Assembly: GCA_028281005.1 (NCBI GenBank)
Contig: JANQKS010000013.1
Span: 62,001 to 126,000 of the forward strand
Direction of reading: 5' to 3'
DNA length: 64,000 bases
Source: Pseudomonadales bacterium
GTDB taxonomy: Bacteria > Pseudomonadota > Gammaproteobacteria > Pseudomonadales > Azotimanducaceae
Shown in pieces: positions 1 through 9,321 of this stretch. Within the stretch, counting starts at the first letter, position 1; each line of letters begins with the position of its first letter. The position numbers were made by a program, and so were the translations under genes. A model generated the notes under the pieces. It searched no databases and had not been told where the DNA came from. It worked only from the letters and a program-made list of their open reading frames with translations.

Positions 1-264
1 ACTACCCAGCTCAATCAACTCACTAAAGGTATGACGTAAGGGTGATTGGGCCGGTAACGACAAGCCCGCTAGCTCGGTGGGCGTAAAGTGCGGATTCGCA
101 AACGCAGCGTCTATGTCAGGCCCATAACGGCGTCGATCCAGTGCAGCCGCAATAGTGGTACCTAACAACAGCAACGCGCGCACCACACATACGAGCAACA
201 CACATACGGTTGGTATCAACAAACCGGTGGTTATCCAATAAAGGGCTTGGCTCAGCCAGGACAT
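1..264 (-). CDS. MotA/TolQ/ExbB proton channel family protein (3' part outside window)
   Basis: The first 88 residues are visible; the gene runs off the left edge. The start ATG at 264 overlaps the TAA stop of the preceding gene (TAATG). The N-terminus has a hydrophobic helix at about residues 8-40 followed by a basic DRRRYG stretch. This is the usual beginning of ExbB/TolQ-like channel proteins, which couple proton motive force to outer-membrane receptors through TonB. As last visible gene of the TonB receptor/CobN-like operon, it would plausibly energise that receptor. The family call rests on a short N-terminal segment plus context, so it is moderately secure. Confidence 0.6.
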   Translation of the reverse strand, partial: MSWLSQALYWITTGLLIPTVCVLLVCVVRALLLLGTTIAAALDRRRYGPDIDAAFANPHFTPTELAGLSLPAQSPLRHTFSELIELGS

Positions 265-923
265 TAGTAATGGGGTCTCCGCATGTATCCATAAGCCACC
301 AACCCCACACAGATGACGGCGAGGATCAGCATACCAAGTGGCTCAACCACTAGCTCGGGCGCAGGGCGATGTGCCTGCACGGAAACCATGGCTGCCGCCA
401 ATAGTACCGCCAACAGGCGCAAAAACAGACACAGCTCCAACATGAAGTCCGGTGCTTTCGCCTTCACATGATAGGCGGAGAGAGTGAGTCCCGCAGCCAC
501 CACAAGGCCAACACCTAAGCCGGCCCATCCCAATACTTGCAGATCAATACGCGGGCCATAAACCATGGCAGTCTGGGCTAGAGCTAACAAGGTTCCTAAC
601 GGGACAACAAACGGCAACACGAGCAAAGTATCTTGGAGCTTCGCGCTATATGAGGTCGCATACCACAGCATGATCACCGCCAGCGCTGCCTCTAAACAAA
701 TCAGGAAAGCCAGCGCTTCGACACTGGTGCGGGATTCAAACCAACGTAGCAGCGTGTCGCTCGGCAAGGTCGCTAGCGTGTCTATCACCGACCCCCCCAC
801 TAAGCACACCAGGAAAACGGCGACCAGGGACAGGCCAGCCCAGGGTCTCTTGCAGAATGCGAGCGAAGCGGCGTAAGCGGCCACCGCGGCCGTCACCGCG
901 CCTGCCGCGAGCAGGATGGTCAC
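264..923 (-). CDS. Polytopic inner-membrane protein of the CobN-like operon, function unknown
   Basis: I do not recognise a family. The GTG at 923 is chosen because it gives a GTGA overlap with the stop of the CobN-like gene; a longer reading from 1001 would overlap that gene by about 80 bases. The 219-residue product is almost entirely hydrophobic, with about six or seven membrane-spanning stretches and short loops, and ends in a basic YMRRPHY tail. It is translationally coupled on both sides. From position it may anchor or partner the CobN-like chelatase or the ExbB-like channel, but that is inference. Related operons elsewhere often have a small DUF2149 protein next to these genes; this protein is larger and more hydrophobic. 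Confidence 0.65.
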   Translation of the reverse strand: MTILLAAGAVTAAVAAYAASLAFCKRPWAGLSLVAVFLVCLVGGSVIDTLATLPSDTLLRWFESRTSVEALAFLICLEAALAVIMLWYATSYSAKLQDTLLVLPFVVPLGTLLALAQTAMVYGPRIDLQVLGWAGLGVGLVVAAGLTLSAYHVKAKAPDFMLELCLFLRLLAVLLAAAMVSVQAHRPAPELVVEPLGMLILAVICVGLVAYGYMRRPHY

Positions 924-3900
924 ACCGCTCGCCTTCTGGCCCGTATAACAAGGCCTGCGAACCCGAGAAGTAACAGACCAGCTAACAAAGCCGCGCTCCA
1001 TAGGTTTGAGACATCATCCGCTTCTGCAGTCTGTTGCGCGGCATTTGTTGATTCTGTCTGGGTGGAAGGAGCCTGGCTATCTATGTTTGCGCGGTCCCGT
1101 TCGCTGAGCACCAAAGCTTCCTGGGCTTGTGGGTTTGCGATGGCTTGTTGCACAACAGCTTGATAGCTCTGTGCTGCAGAGTCTGTGAGTTGCTCGGTGA
1201 TAAATGTGCGAAGTTGAGGATTACCACAAACAAATCCACTACATCCGGCACCATGGGTCGCAATCAATTCAGCGTGCATGGACGCGAGCTGTTCACGCTG
1301 CTCGGCAGTTGCATCCCAGAAGCCTTTGCGAACGGTTTCCAACATAACTGCGGTGATTTCCTGCAGGGATTGAGGGTGATTTTGCTCAAAGAAAGACCTC
1401 AGATCCAATTCGTAACGGTCTCGCACATACACATCAAATAAGGCGTTCCAAGATTCATCCCCAATGGTCTGAGGCCGCATGGTCTCCCAACCGAAACTAT
1501 TGCGAAATGTTTCCGCGAAGGTGGCCGCAGACGAAGCACCCCCCTCACGTAAGGCGGTAATGTACTTTGGATTAAGTAAGGTACCGTGCATTTCTTCCGC
1601 AACAGAATCCGCCAACGTCGCCACAGAGGCTGCACCAGCGGTGCGGTAGTCGTTGAAATACGCTTCCGGAGAACGGCCGGTGACGGTTTCCGTTGCCCGA
1701 CTCAAGCCGCCCATAAACTCATACATGTGGTCCAAGGACAGTGGTCCATTCACGTTACTGGATCTTGGCTGCACGATCGCATCGGTATCCGACAAGGCGG
1801 CGGCAAATAGGCCTGGCGTATTTTTCCCCCAACCTTCGCTGGATCCATAACGGGCGTTCATGTTGACAATATACTGCTGGCCTATTTCGCCTGCTTGGTC
1901 CCACGTTGCGCTGTTTTCAACAAACCCCATGATGCCTGTGCCGTAGTTGCCATTCACACCGCCAAATACCCGCTCGGTCGCGAGACTGCGCGCATCTAAG
2001 GGTGACGTCCCCGCGTCAAGCAGCTGCCGTTCAACGTTAACCGTACTGGCTGCAATCGGGTTGTCCCCTTCCGCCGCAGCTAAGGCAATGGCTTTGTTGA
2101 TGAGGTACAAACGACTCGCAGCTAAGTCACGAAACTGCCCGGCAGTTTGCACAACCACGTCTATGCGGGGGCGAGACAATGTTGCCGGATCTGCCAGCCG
2201 AATATCCGTCACACGACCAAATGGGTCGCGCACCGGGACGGCGCCAATCAGATGCAGAATCTGCGCCACCATGGAGCCTTCGTTCTGAATGAACTCATTT
2301 GGCCACAGCGTCATGGCGATCTTATTCGGAAACGTGCCGTGTTTTGCGGTGTAGTGCGCAATCAAATCTTCTGCAAGCCTGCCGCCCACTCGCCAGGCCG
2401 CGTCACTGGGGGTGCGTTCAGCATCAAGCGACACCAAATTGCGCCCAGTCGGCAAGGCCAGTGGCGCAACCACAGGATCACCCCCTGGAGAGGGCGCGAT
2501 AAACCCACCGCTAAGCGCCGTCAGACCTGCTTGGCGTTCCGCCGCGGCACTGGCTCGAATGGCGTCCAACCGCCCTGGTAGGTTGATCACCAGTCCTTGT
2601 ATACGGTCGGCAACATCAAGAAAGCTGCGATCTAAGGCTTCGCGACGGCTATTTTCGCGGGCAATCAGGCTGAGCGCCTGTTGCGCGGTTTGTTTGGCGT
2701 CCCGCAATAAAAGTAGCTCATCTCCCACATCAGCGCTCAGTTTAATGGCGTCGGGTAAAGCAGATGAATCGTTATAAAACTGCAGCGCTTCAGTCGCCGC
2801 CAGTAGCTCATTTTCACTCATTTGCGGCAGGCGCTCTGCCGCTTCTTGTGCTTCGCTAAACAGTACTAGGTGTTGGATCTTGTCAGGCGCCAGCGCTTCT
2901 TGGGCCAAAGCCGCCAGGTAGGCATCTTGTTCAGCCGCCACTGTTGCCGCCAAGTCAGGGTCATCAAGCAGCTCCACAAAAACCGCCCGCGCCTGGGGAT
3001 TTTGCAGTTGCCGCAACAGGTTTTGCATGTCAGCTTCCGCGGTGAGCGCCAGCGCCTGCTTCATGGCGGGAATGACCGCCGCGATCCTTTCTGCCCGCGC
3101 CCGAGTTTCCGGATTGAGACTGTCTATACTGCGCTGCAGCTGCTGTTCGGACCGCCAAGTTTCAACCAACTCACGTTTTTGCGGGTCCGCCAGCACCGAC
3201 ACCAACGACTCCATTAACACCGGCCGATCAAAGGCAACCGTCGGACCAGCCTCACTCGCCGACGCTTGGGCCATGGCAATAAAGCCGCGCACCAAACTTG
3301 CGTCATCTGGCCGTGCAAGGGCATCCCGCAGCCTTGCCATACGTTGACGCTCGGATTCACTTAACAAAGTAGCCAAAACAGCCTGAGGATCGGCGCCATC
3401 CAACAGATTCTGCACCGCCGTTGCTGCCTGCAGGCCGTACTTGGTTTTGAAATGCGCCTGATCCCGTTCATACTGGGTGACCTCCTCACCCCGCTCACGA
3501 TCCATAGCCATAAGCGCAGCAGCCAAAGGCCCTTCCACAATCTGTGCGGCGGTTTCTACAGCGGCGGAATCAGCGTAGCCCCTACCCCAGGTATAAAGGC
3601 CCAGCGCGATGCGTGTGTTCTCTTGTCGCTCCACAAAATTGGAAAGCGTCAAAAAGTGCTGTGCGTCCCAATCCGCCTGTGCTGGTAGGTCAAGCGCTTG
3701 CAGCAGGTCCATACTCACTGCCAGTTTGCGGATATCCTTGGCGCGCTCCAGCTTGGTGGCACCCACCGCGCGACGCCACTGATCTAGTTCCCCTCGTAGT
3801 TTCAGCAGGTCATCAGTTAACCCAGCTTCAGCAATAGGCTGCGACAGATGCGAGAGAATAGTGGTATAGGATCGCCGCTTGGCGATGATGGCTTCGCCCA

Positions 3901-5665
3901 CGTTGTTCATCGTATAGACATAGAAATGCGGCATGTCGCCGATGAGCGCATCCGACCAATCCACGTTGGACAAAGCCACTTGTTTGCCTGGCGTAAACTC
4001 CAAGCTACCGTGGGTACCGAAGTGAATAATGCCATCGGCCTGAAAGGCATTTTGAATCCAAAGGTACGCGCCTGCATACGGATACGGCGGTGCCACGTTC
4101 GCACCGTGTACCAGCCGAAACGTGTCCTTACCCACTGCTGGCAACGGCTGCGGCATCACTACCACGTTGCCAAAACGCAAGCGTGCGACGGCCAGCTTGG
4201 TGCCATCTGAGCTGCTTAGGTAGTCGCCCGGCGGTGGCCCATATTTGTTTTCTATGTCCGCGCAGCGCGCGGCTCCCAGCCTATCTTCACACCATTGAAT
4301 GTAGCTGCTGGTGTCTATCCAGGCTGGCTTGCCCGACGCTAACCAGCGTGCCATATCACCCTGAGCATAGGGTGCAAGCAGCGGCGCTTGGGTCATGATC
4401 TGCTCCTCAAACGCCGCGGTATCTTTTGGCAAGTCGCCTACGTGATAACCCGCCTCCTTTAGCCTCAGCAAAAACCGATGCAGTGACGGAATGACCTCCA
4501 AACCGCCTGCGCTAAGCGCACCTTCTCCCGGCCCTTTAAAAAACACGATGGCCAGGCGTTTATCGGCGTTTGGCTTTGTTTTGAGGTCCAAATGCCGTAC
4601 TACCCGTTCGACGAAACGCTCGAGCCTACCCGGGATCGCTTCGAAAGCTTCCAGTCCATTGGCGTCGGGAAATTGGGCCACCGTCGCGTAGGGGTTGATG
4701 CCACCGTCAAGTTCCGCCAGCACAAGATTCATGGTTAGCAGCGGGCCGCTGAAACCTTGTGGGTCAGCTAACCAATCATCGTGCCGTTGAAAAACCGACA
4801 AAGGCGTAAACAGCGGTATGCTGCTGCGTTCAAGCCAGGCAATGGCAGCATCCCGCCGGCCAAGGGTAAGTGCGCCATGGGGCATATAAATCACCCCATC
4901 CGGACTAATCTGTTGCAAAAACTCCAACCGCTTACTGACGCTGGCAATGGGGTAGACGTTAAAGCCGCGGGTTTCAAAAGCGCCGATGATGGCATCCAGA
5001 TGATCCCGATTGGCGTTGAACGGTCCCGGTACACTGGTCACTAGTGCCAGCTTTTTGGTATCGTCGCGCCAAGTCCTGTCCGCACGGCCGTGGGCTTCGA
5101 AGGCTTCGACGCTGTCGAACATGACATCGTCACCTCGCGTAAACAGCACATCGCGCGGTATGGGGGCGGGTTCGCTGGGTACGGCCGCACCGATGGATTT
5201 GCCATCAATGACGCGGCGCACGTAGGCGAGCAGATGGCGATAGTTCGCTGAGCCGCCATAGTCAAAGTAACGACTGACCCGATCCAGCACCTCGCCACTT
5301 AAGTTGGTGACATCCATATTCGGGTTGGTAGGGCTCTCCACAAACAAGGCGGTGCCCGCCTCGGCAAACGCGCGAAGGCGCGATTGTTGCTCTGGCGTTA
5401 GCGACAATCCACGGCCAAACACGACAATGAGATCCGCACCTTCAGCCTGCTCGAGTTGCTCCATAGGGATGGCTTGGATGTCTATCCAGCCAGCATCCAC
5501 CTCCTTGTAGATGCGCGCCGCGGTGAAACCTGGGTAGTCGAGCAAGACAATCTGTGTCGGTGACAAGAAACGTTCATAACTGAACCAAGCCAGCCCGACA
5601 ACCACTACGCACAGAGCAACGGCGAGCGTTTGAACCCACCGCCGCTGCGGCCACAAGTTCGACAC
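920..5665 (-). CDS. Membrane-anchored CobN-like metal chelatase subunit
   Basis: This 1581-residue protein belongs to the CobN/BchH/ChlH family, whose members insert Co or Mg into tetrapyrroles with AAA+ partners. The conserved core is visible: a FGTHGSLEF motif near residue 550, followed by a region containing YVYTMNNVGEA. Unlike B12-pathway CobN it has an N-terminal membrane helix (about residues 11-31) and a second helix just before the basic C-terminus (about 1550-1572), so it is probably a membrane-tethered, largely extracytoplasmic protein. The start is GTG at 5665, sharing one base with the receptor stop (TAGTG). No cobS, cobT or other corrin gene is present. Together with the TonB receptor and Zur-like operator this suggests a paralogue used in zinc or metallophore acquisition, not cobalamin synthesis. 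Confidence 0.85.
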   Translation of the reverse strand: MSNLWPQRRWVQTLAVALCVVVVGLAWFSYERFLSPTQIVLLDYPGFTAARIYKEVDAGWIDIQAIPMEQLEQAEGADLIVVFGRGLSLTPEQQSRLRAFAEAGTALFVESPTNPNMDVTNLSGEVLDRVSRYFDYGGSANYRHLLAYVRRVIDGKSIGAAVPSEPAPIPRDVLFTRGDDVMFDSVEAFEAHGRADRTWRDDTKKLALVTSVPGPFNANRDHLDAIIGAFETRGFNVYPIASVSKRLEFLQQISPDGVIYMPHGALTLGRRDAAIAWLERSSIPLFTPLSVFQRHDDWLADPQGFSGPLLTMNLVLAELDGGINPYATVAQFPDANGLEAFEAIPGRLERFVERVVRHLDLKTKPNADKRLAIVFFKGPGEGALSAGGLEVIPSLHRFLLRLKEAGYHVGDLPKDTAAFEEQIMTQAPLLAPYAQGDMARWLASGKPAWIDTSSYIQWCEDRLGAARCADIENKYGPPPGDYLSSSDGTKLAVARLRFGNVVVMPQPLPAVGKDTFRLVHGANVAPPYPYAGAYLWIQNAFQADGIIHFGTHGSLEFTPGKQVALSNVDWSDALIGDMPHFYVYTMNNVGEAIIAKRRSYTTILSHLSQPIAEAGLTDDLLKLRGELDQWRRAVGATKLERAKDIRKLAVSMDLLQALDLPAQADWDAQHFLTLSNFVERQENTRIALGLYTWGRGYADSAAVETAAQIVEGPLAAALMAMDRERGEEVTQYERDQAHFKTKYGLQAATAVQNLLDGADPQAVLATLLSESERQRMARLRDALARPDDASLVRGFIAMAQASASEAGPTVAFDRPVLMESLVSVLADPQKRELVETWRSEQQLQRSIDSLNPETRARAERIAAVIPAMKQALALTAEADMQNLLRQLQNPQARAVFVELLDDPDLAATVAAEQDAYLAALAQEALAPDKIQHLVLFSEAQEAAERLPQMSENELLAATEALQFYNDSSALPDAIKLSADVGDELLLLRDAKQTAQQALSLIARENSRREALDRSFLDVADRIQGLVINLPGRLDAIRASAAAERQAGLTALSGGFIAPSPGGDPVVAPLALPTGRNLVSLDAERTPSDAAWRVGGRLAEDLIAHYTAKHGTFPNKIAMTLWPNEFIQNEGSMVAQILHLIGAVPVRDPFGRVTDIRLADPATLSRPRIDVVVQTAGQFRDLAASRLYLINKAIALAAAEGDNPIAASTVNVERQLLDAGTSPLDARSLATERVFGGVNGNYGTGIMGFVENSATWDQAGEIGQQYIVNMNARYGSSEGWGKNTPGLFAAALSDTDAIVQPRSSNVNGPLSLDHMYEFMGGLSRATETVTGRSPEAYFNDYRTAGAASVATLADSVAEEMHGTLLNPKYITALREGGASSAATFAETFRNSFGWETMRPQTIGDESWNALFDVYVRDRYELDLRSFFEQNHPQSLQEITAVMLETVRKGFWDATAEQREQLASMHAELIATHGAGCSGFVCGNPQLRTFITEQLTDSAAQSYQAVVQQAIANPQAQEALVLSERDRANIDSQAPSTQTESTNAAQQTAEADDVSNLWSAALLAGLLLLGFAGLVIRARRRAV

Positions 5666-7929
5666 TAAAATTCAGTCCTCACACTGACCGCAAACGCCCT
5701 GCCCGGCGCAGAAAAGTAAGCCTCTTGGGGTGCCCCAACCGGCAGATTGACCAAATCTGGCCATTCCGCATAGTCTTCATCAAACAGATTGGTGACTTGA
5801 AGGTTCAAGCGCAGCGCGTTGACCAGTTTTACGTTGAAGGACAAATCCCAAGTGGTATAGCTGTCTTGCGTAATGTGATCAACAATCACGCCGCGACTCG
5901 ATATCGGCGCCACATCATCTTTCTCATCAACAAAGGTACCGTAGAGTTCCACACCCCAACGATCACTCGGTGATTGATAGTGGCCACCAATAATCAACTG
6001 CGTGGGCGGCACGGAGTTTAGGGGTTGATCGTCGGTTTCGTTGTCCCCATCCGTATAGTTAAAGACCATGCGCAAGCGGAAACCCGCCAACAACTCTGCC
6101 ACATCACCGAGCTCGACGTCCGCACGGCCCTCCACGCCGCGAATGCGAACTTCGTCAATGTTCACGGATTGAAATTGACGAATGGTAAGCGGGTTACCAT
6201 TGACACCTGCGGGGATAAAGGCGGTCAGGGAAGTATTGATGAAATCTTCGTAGTCGGTGTCATAAGTGGACAACTCACCCGAGAAGGCAGCCCACTTGCC
6301 ACGTATACCTACCTCAAAACCTTCGCTGGTTTCCGGGTCTAACCCGGGGTTCGGCAAGAAGTCATGAACAAAGGTGGCCACCGGCACCCGACCGATACGG
6401 TTCAGCTGTTCAGCGCCCGGGGTACGGAAACCTCGCGCATAATTGGCAAACAAACTCACGGATTCCGAGACCTGCCAGGTGGCGCCGATGCGCGGTGTCA
6501 CTTCGTCTTCATCTAAGCTGGCAGGTGTAAAGCCGAGCACATTGGCGTTGGCAAACAGCGCATCAGGCTTGGGATCTAATTCGTAACTGTCGTACCGCAC
6601 ACTGGGTAGTAACACCACCTTGCCGTCGAGCAGCTCAAGCTTGAGTTGCGTATACGCGCCAATAAGGTCACTACGGGTATCGGGGTAAAGCTTCTGCGGA
6701 TAGACGTTGCCCTCTACCACGGTGGTTAAGGGGCTCGGCGGCAGGATGCCGGTCTGAGTCTCGAAGTCTCTTTGACTGGTATCACGGCGCACCCACTCAT
6801 AACCAACGATGGCGCTGGCCCATTCTGCGCTGGGAATCTGTAATGCCAATTGACCAGTCGAACTCCATTGCTCTTGCCGATAGTCCAGTTCGTCAGTGCG
6901 CTGTACGATGTTCGGCGGTCCCGCCCCAACCGTAGTTACACTATAGCTGCCTGCTTCAAACGTCTGGCTGTCTTGATAATCCACTTGAGCTTGAATGTCT
7001 CGCAGCCAATCGCTGTCAGTGGGTGCCCAGCGCCAAGCCACACCGTAGCGTTCACGTTCGCTGCGGTCATCACCGACGGTGTCATCAAAAATGCGAATGG
7101 GTGGCGGACCAACCGCAGCGTTAGCGGACTCACGATCGGACTCCGCGTCGGTGCGAAACCACTCACCGGTGAACGTCACCAGATGGTCCTCACCCGGGGT
7201 CCATTCAAGCTTAGCCAGGACGTTGTGCGCATCGATGTCTTGCTCATCCGGGCCGTCGGAGCTGTTGTTTTCCAGTTCAGAGCGGTCACGGTAAGTAACG
7301 CTTGCCAAACCGGCCAAATTCCCCGAGCGCCAGGCAACATCTGCGACCCCAAAGGCGCCTTCGATAGCACTGTCGTAGCCGGCCCCGAACGCGGTACCAA
7401 AACTTCGTCCGCCGCCAAGAACCGTATCGGGACGTTTGGTTTTAAACGCGACAATACCGCCCAGTGCGTCGCTTCCATACAGCGAAGAATTGGGTCCACG
7501 CACAACCTCAACACGGCCCAGTGACTCCATCTCCAGCTTGCCTCGCGACTGGTCGGATACACCCGCTGCGCCAAACCCATCCGGTAGACGTACGCCGTCA
7601 ACGAGCATCAAAACGCGACGCCCACCGAGACCTCGAATCTGTACATTGGCTTCCCCCGCGCGGGAGCGGCGATCGCGAATCACGTCGACACCGGGTGTAT
7701 AGCGGAACAGTTCGCGCAAGGAGTTTGTTTCGGTGCGTTGGATCTCCTCTTGGGTAATCACGGACACAGATACAGGAACGTCAAAAATTCGCTCCTGTTG
7801 ACGGGTTGCGGTGACAATGACCTCATCGAGGTAACTGACATCGTCGTCGGTGCTCTCGGCAAATGACGGCTGCATAGTTAAGACGGTGCTGCACACCGCG
7901 GCAAGCCACAGGCTGGGCTTTACTTTCAT
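5665..7929 (-). CDS. TonB-dependent outer-membrane receptor
   Basis: The protein has 754 residues, a normal length for the family. It begins with a signal peptide (hydrophobic core at about residues 7-24) and a TonB box-like DEVIVTATR near residue 35. A plug domain follows with the usual VQIRGL and VEVVRGPNSSLYGSDALGG segments. The rest is a long beta-barrel ending in phenylalanine (VSVRTEF), as outer-membrane barrels do. Such receptors import metal chelates, haem, vitamin B12 or similar ligands using TonB-ExbB-ExbD. It heads an operon with the CobN-like protein. The upstream Zur-like operator suggests a zinc-related substrate, although the ligand cannot be read from the sequence. Confidence 0.93.
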   Translation of the reverse strand: MKVKPSLWLAAVCSTVLTMQPSFAESTDDDVSYLDEVIVTATRQQERIFDVPVSVSVITQEEIQRTETNSLRELFRYTPGVDVIRDRRSRAGEANVQIRGLGGRRVLMLVDGVRLPDGFGAAGVSDQSRGKLEMESLGRVEVVRGPNSSLYGSDALGGIVAFKTKRPDTVLGGGRSFGTAFGAGYDSAIEGAFGVADVAWRSGNLAGLASVTYRDRSELENNSSDGPDEQDIDAHNVLAKLEWTPGEDHLVTFTGEWFRTDAESDRESANAAVGPPPIRIFDDTVGDDRSERERYGVAWRWAPTDSDWLRDIQAQVDYQDSQTFEAGSYSVTTVGAGPPNIVQRTDELDYRQEQWSSTGQLALQIPSAEWASAIVGYEWVRRDTSQRDFETQTGILPPSPLTTVVEGNVYPQKLYPDTRSDLIGAYTQLKLELLDGKVVLLPSVRYDSYELDPKPDALFANANVLGFTPASLDEDEVTPRIGATWQVSESVSLFANYARGFRTPGAEQLNRIGRVPVATFVHDFLPNPGLDPETSEGFEVGIRGKWAAFSGELSTYDTDYEDFINTSLTAFIPAGVNGNPLTIRQFQSVNIDEVRIRGVEGRADVELGDVAELLAGFRLRMVFNYTDGDNETDDQPLNSVPPTQLIIGGHYQSPSDRWGVELYGTFVDEKDDVAPISSRGVIVDHITQDSYTTWDLSFNVKLVNALRLNLQVTNLFDEDYAEWPDLVNLPVGAPQEAYFSAPGRAFAVSVRTEF

Positions 7930-8180
7930 GTTGGTTCAATCCCCTATTTTATCTGCAAACATTTGAGCCGTCGGTAAGCAGCCTCGGCGACAAACAAAGG
8001 TCAGCCTCGAGGGTGGTGTTACTTGCTAACGAAATAACGGAGGGGCTTTGGCAAACGGGCTACGTGGCCGAACGTGCAACCCAATCACCAAACTGGTTAA
8101 GCGACGCCTTGCGGCCACTTGCCTCCAATTCCACAAATAATGCGCACCGACGCAGTGGTACTGTTTACTCAGCACACTAT
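7930..8180 (-). other. Long untranslated leader of the receptor operon
   Basis: About 250 bases separate the predicted start point from the receptor ATG, with no convincing ORF. The arms at 8112-8118 and 8064-8070 (CGGCCAC and GTGGCCG on the plus strand) could pair into a long-range stem in the leader RNA. A GGGGA ribosome site lies ahead of the ATG. I found no cobalamin riboswitch core. The purpose of the length is unknown. Confidence 0.3.
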
Positions 8181-8181
8181 A

Positions 8182-8199
8182 GATACATTATAACATATC
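8182..8199 (-). promoter_or_regulatory. Candidate Zur box overlapping the receptor operon promoter
   Basis: The plus-strand 18-mer gatacattataacatatc is an imperfect palindrome (14 of 18 positions symmetrical) with a TTATAA centre, close to the consensus I know for gammaproteobacterial Zur operators. Read on the minus strand it contains a perfect TATAAT (8187-8192). A GTGACC -35 (8210-8215) lies at 17-bp spacing and overlaps the stop of the CobW-like gene. A bound repressor would block this promoter. Transcription would start near 8180, giving a leader of about 250 nt before the receptor start. Confidence 0.6.
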
Positions 8200-8211
8200 G
8201 TGAAATTCAGG

Positions 8212-9321
8212 TCACCGAATTGGTGATCCGACTAACGCTGCAGATTCAGCCGCCAACCCCAAGCCGGCAAAACAGTTGCGAAGCTCAAGGTGGTCTACGT
8301 CCCGGGCGATAATGACAATACGTGTGGAGCGGTCGGGACTTGGCCATGCATCCAGGATTTCAGGGGGATGAAAGACATGCTGTACCCCATGGATGACCAT
8401 TGGCACATCCATACCCTGCACGTTGATGATGCCTTTGATACGCAAAAGATCAGCGCCGCGAAACGTCAGCAAAGATTGCAGGCACGCTTCAAACAACGCG
8501 GGATCTACTGGATCACTAAAAGTCAGGCAACTGGCTTGGATACGACCGTGACGGTTGACGTCGTGATGGTCTGCGTGTTCGTCGTGACCCACATGTTCAT
8601 GCTGATCGCTATGAGCATGGTGGTGGTGGTCGTGGTGATCTAGCGCTTGGGCCTCGGCGAGCAACCAGGCCTCTACCTCAGGCAGTTTGCCTTGCAACGC
8701 GTAGGCGCCGCCGGCAAAAAACCAATCTGCCTGAGCAGCCCCGTTAACGACCGCAGAGATAGGGGCAGAAGGCGACAACTGCCGCAAGCGACAAGTGAGC
8801 ACTGCAACGTCGTCTGCCGTCACCAAATCGGTTTTGGTCAGCAAGACACGATCGGTCACCGCCACTTGTTTTTGTGCTTCGGCATGGTGCTCTAACGTAG
8901 CAAGACCATTTACCGCGTCGACGGTGGTGACCACATTCGTCAATTCGTACCGTTTTTGCACCGCCGGCTCACCGAGAATGGTTTGCAACACCGGCGCCGG
9001 GTCCGCGATCCCCGTGGTTTCTATGACCACTCGATCAAACCAACGCTCACCGCCACGGGCAAAACGTCCAGGCGCGGCGGCCAGAATCTGCGCCAAATCC
9101 GATCTAATGGTGCAACAAATACAACCACTGTTAATGGCCACCAGCGAATCATCCGCTAGTGGGGCCAACAGATGGTGATCCAATCCCACCTCACCAAACT
9201 CATTCACCAGCACCAGCGTCCGATCCAGGTCTCCATGCTGCATGAGGTGGCGCAAAACGGTGGTTTTGCCGCTGCCGAGAAAACCCGTGAGCACAACGAT
9301 GGGCAGGCGTGCCTCAGACAT
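8212..9321 (-). CDS. CobW/COG0523-family GTPase, probable zinc metallochaperone
   Basis: This 369-residue G3E-family P-loop GTPase has Walker A GFLGSGKT at residues 13-20, the family's metal-binding CxCC motif (C67-I-C69-C70), a Walker B-like IETTGIADP segment and a C-terminal CobW_C domain. Between the domains, at about residues 228-260, is a strongly histidine-rich linker that should bind zinc or a similar metal. The family delivers metals, often zinc, to client proteins and is commonly induced in zinc starvation. Its 3' end abuts the Zur-like promoter of the receptor operon. The start at 9321 is odd because the surrounding 17 bp are tandemly duplicated. Assignment to zinc rather than cobalt is inferred from context. 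Confidence 0.88.
   Translation of the reverse strand: MSEARLPIVVLTGFLGSGKTTVLRHLMQHGDLDRTLVLVNEFGEVGLDHHLLAPLADDSLVAINSGCICCTIRSDLAQILAAAPGRFARGGERWFDRVVIETTGIADPAPVLQTILGEPAVQKRYELTNVVTTVDAVNGLATLEHHAEAQKQVAVTDRVLLTKTDLVTADDVAVLTCRLRQLSPSAPISAVVNGAAQADWFFAGGAYALQGKLPEVEAWLLAEAQALDHHDHHHHAHSDQHEHVGHDEHADHHDVNRHGRIQASCLTFSDPVDPALFEACLQSLLTFRGADLLRIKGIINVQGMDVPMVIHGVQHVFHPPEILDAWPSPDRSTRIVIIARDVDHLELRNCFAGLGLAAESAALVGSPIR

Noticed and set aside
920-5665. CobN as the cobaltochelatase of aerobic B12 synthesis
   Set aside because: There are no cobS, cobT or other cob genes, the protein has membrane helices at both ends, and the context is a metal-import operon with a Zur-like site.
6850-7524. 224-codon plus-strand reading frame inside the receptor gene
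   Set aside because: It is antisense to a confident receptor gene, has no family resemblance, and looks like a codon-bias shadow.
7930-8211. Cobalamin riboswitch upstream of the TonB receptor/CobN-like operon
   Set aside because: Only a CCACTG core (minus strand, near 8150) resembles the B12 box. It is far from the ATG, and the other conserved blocks of the riboswitch are not present.
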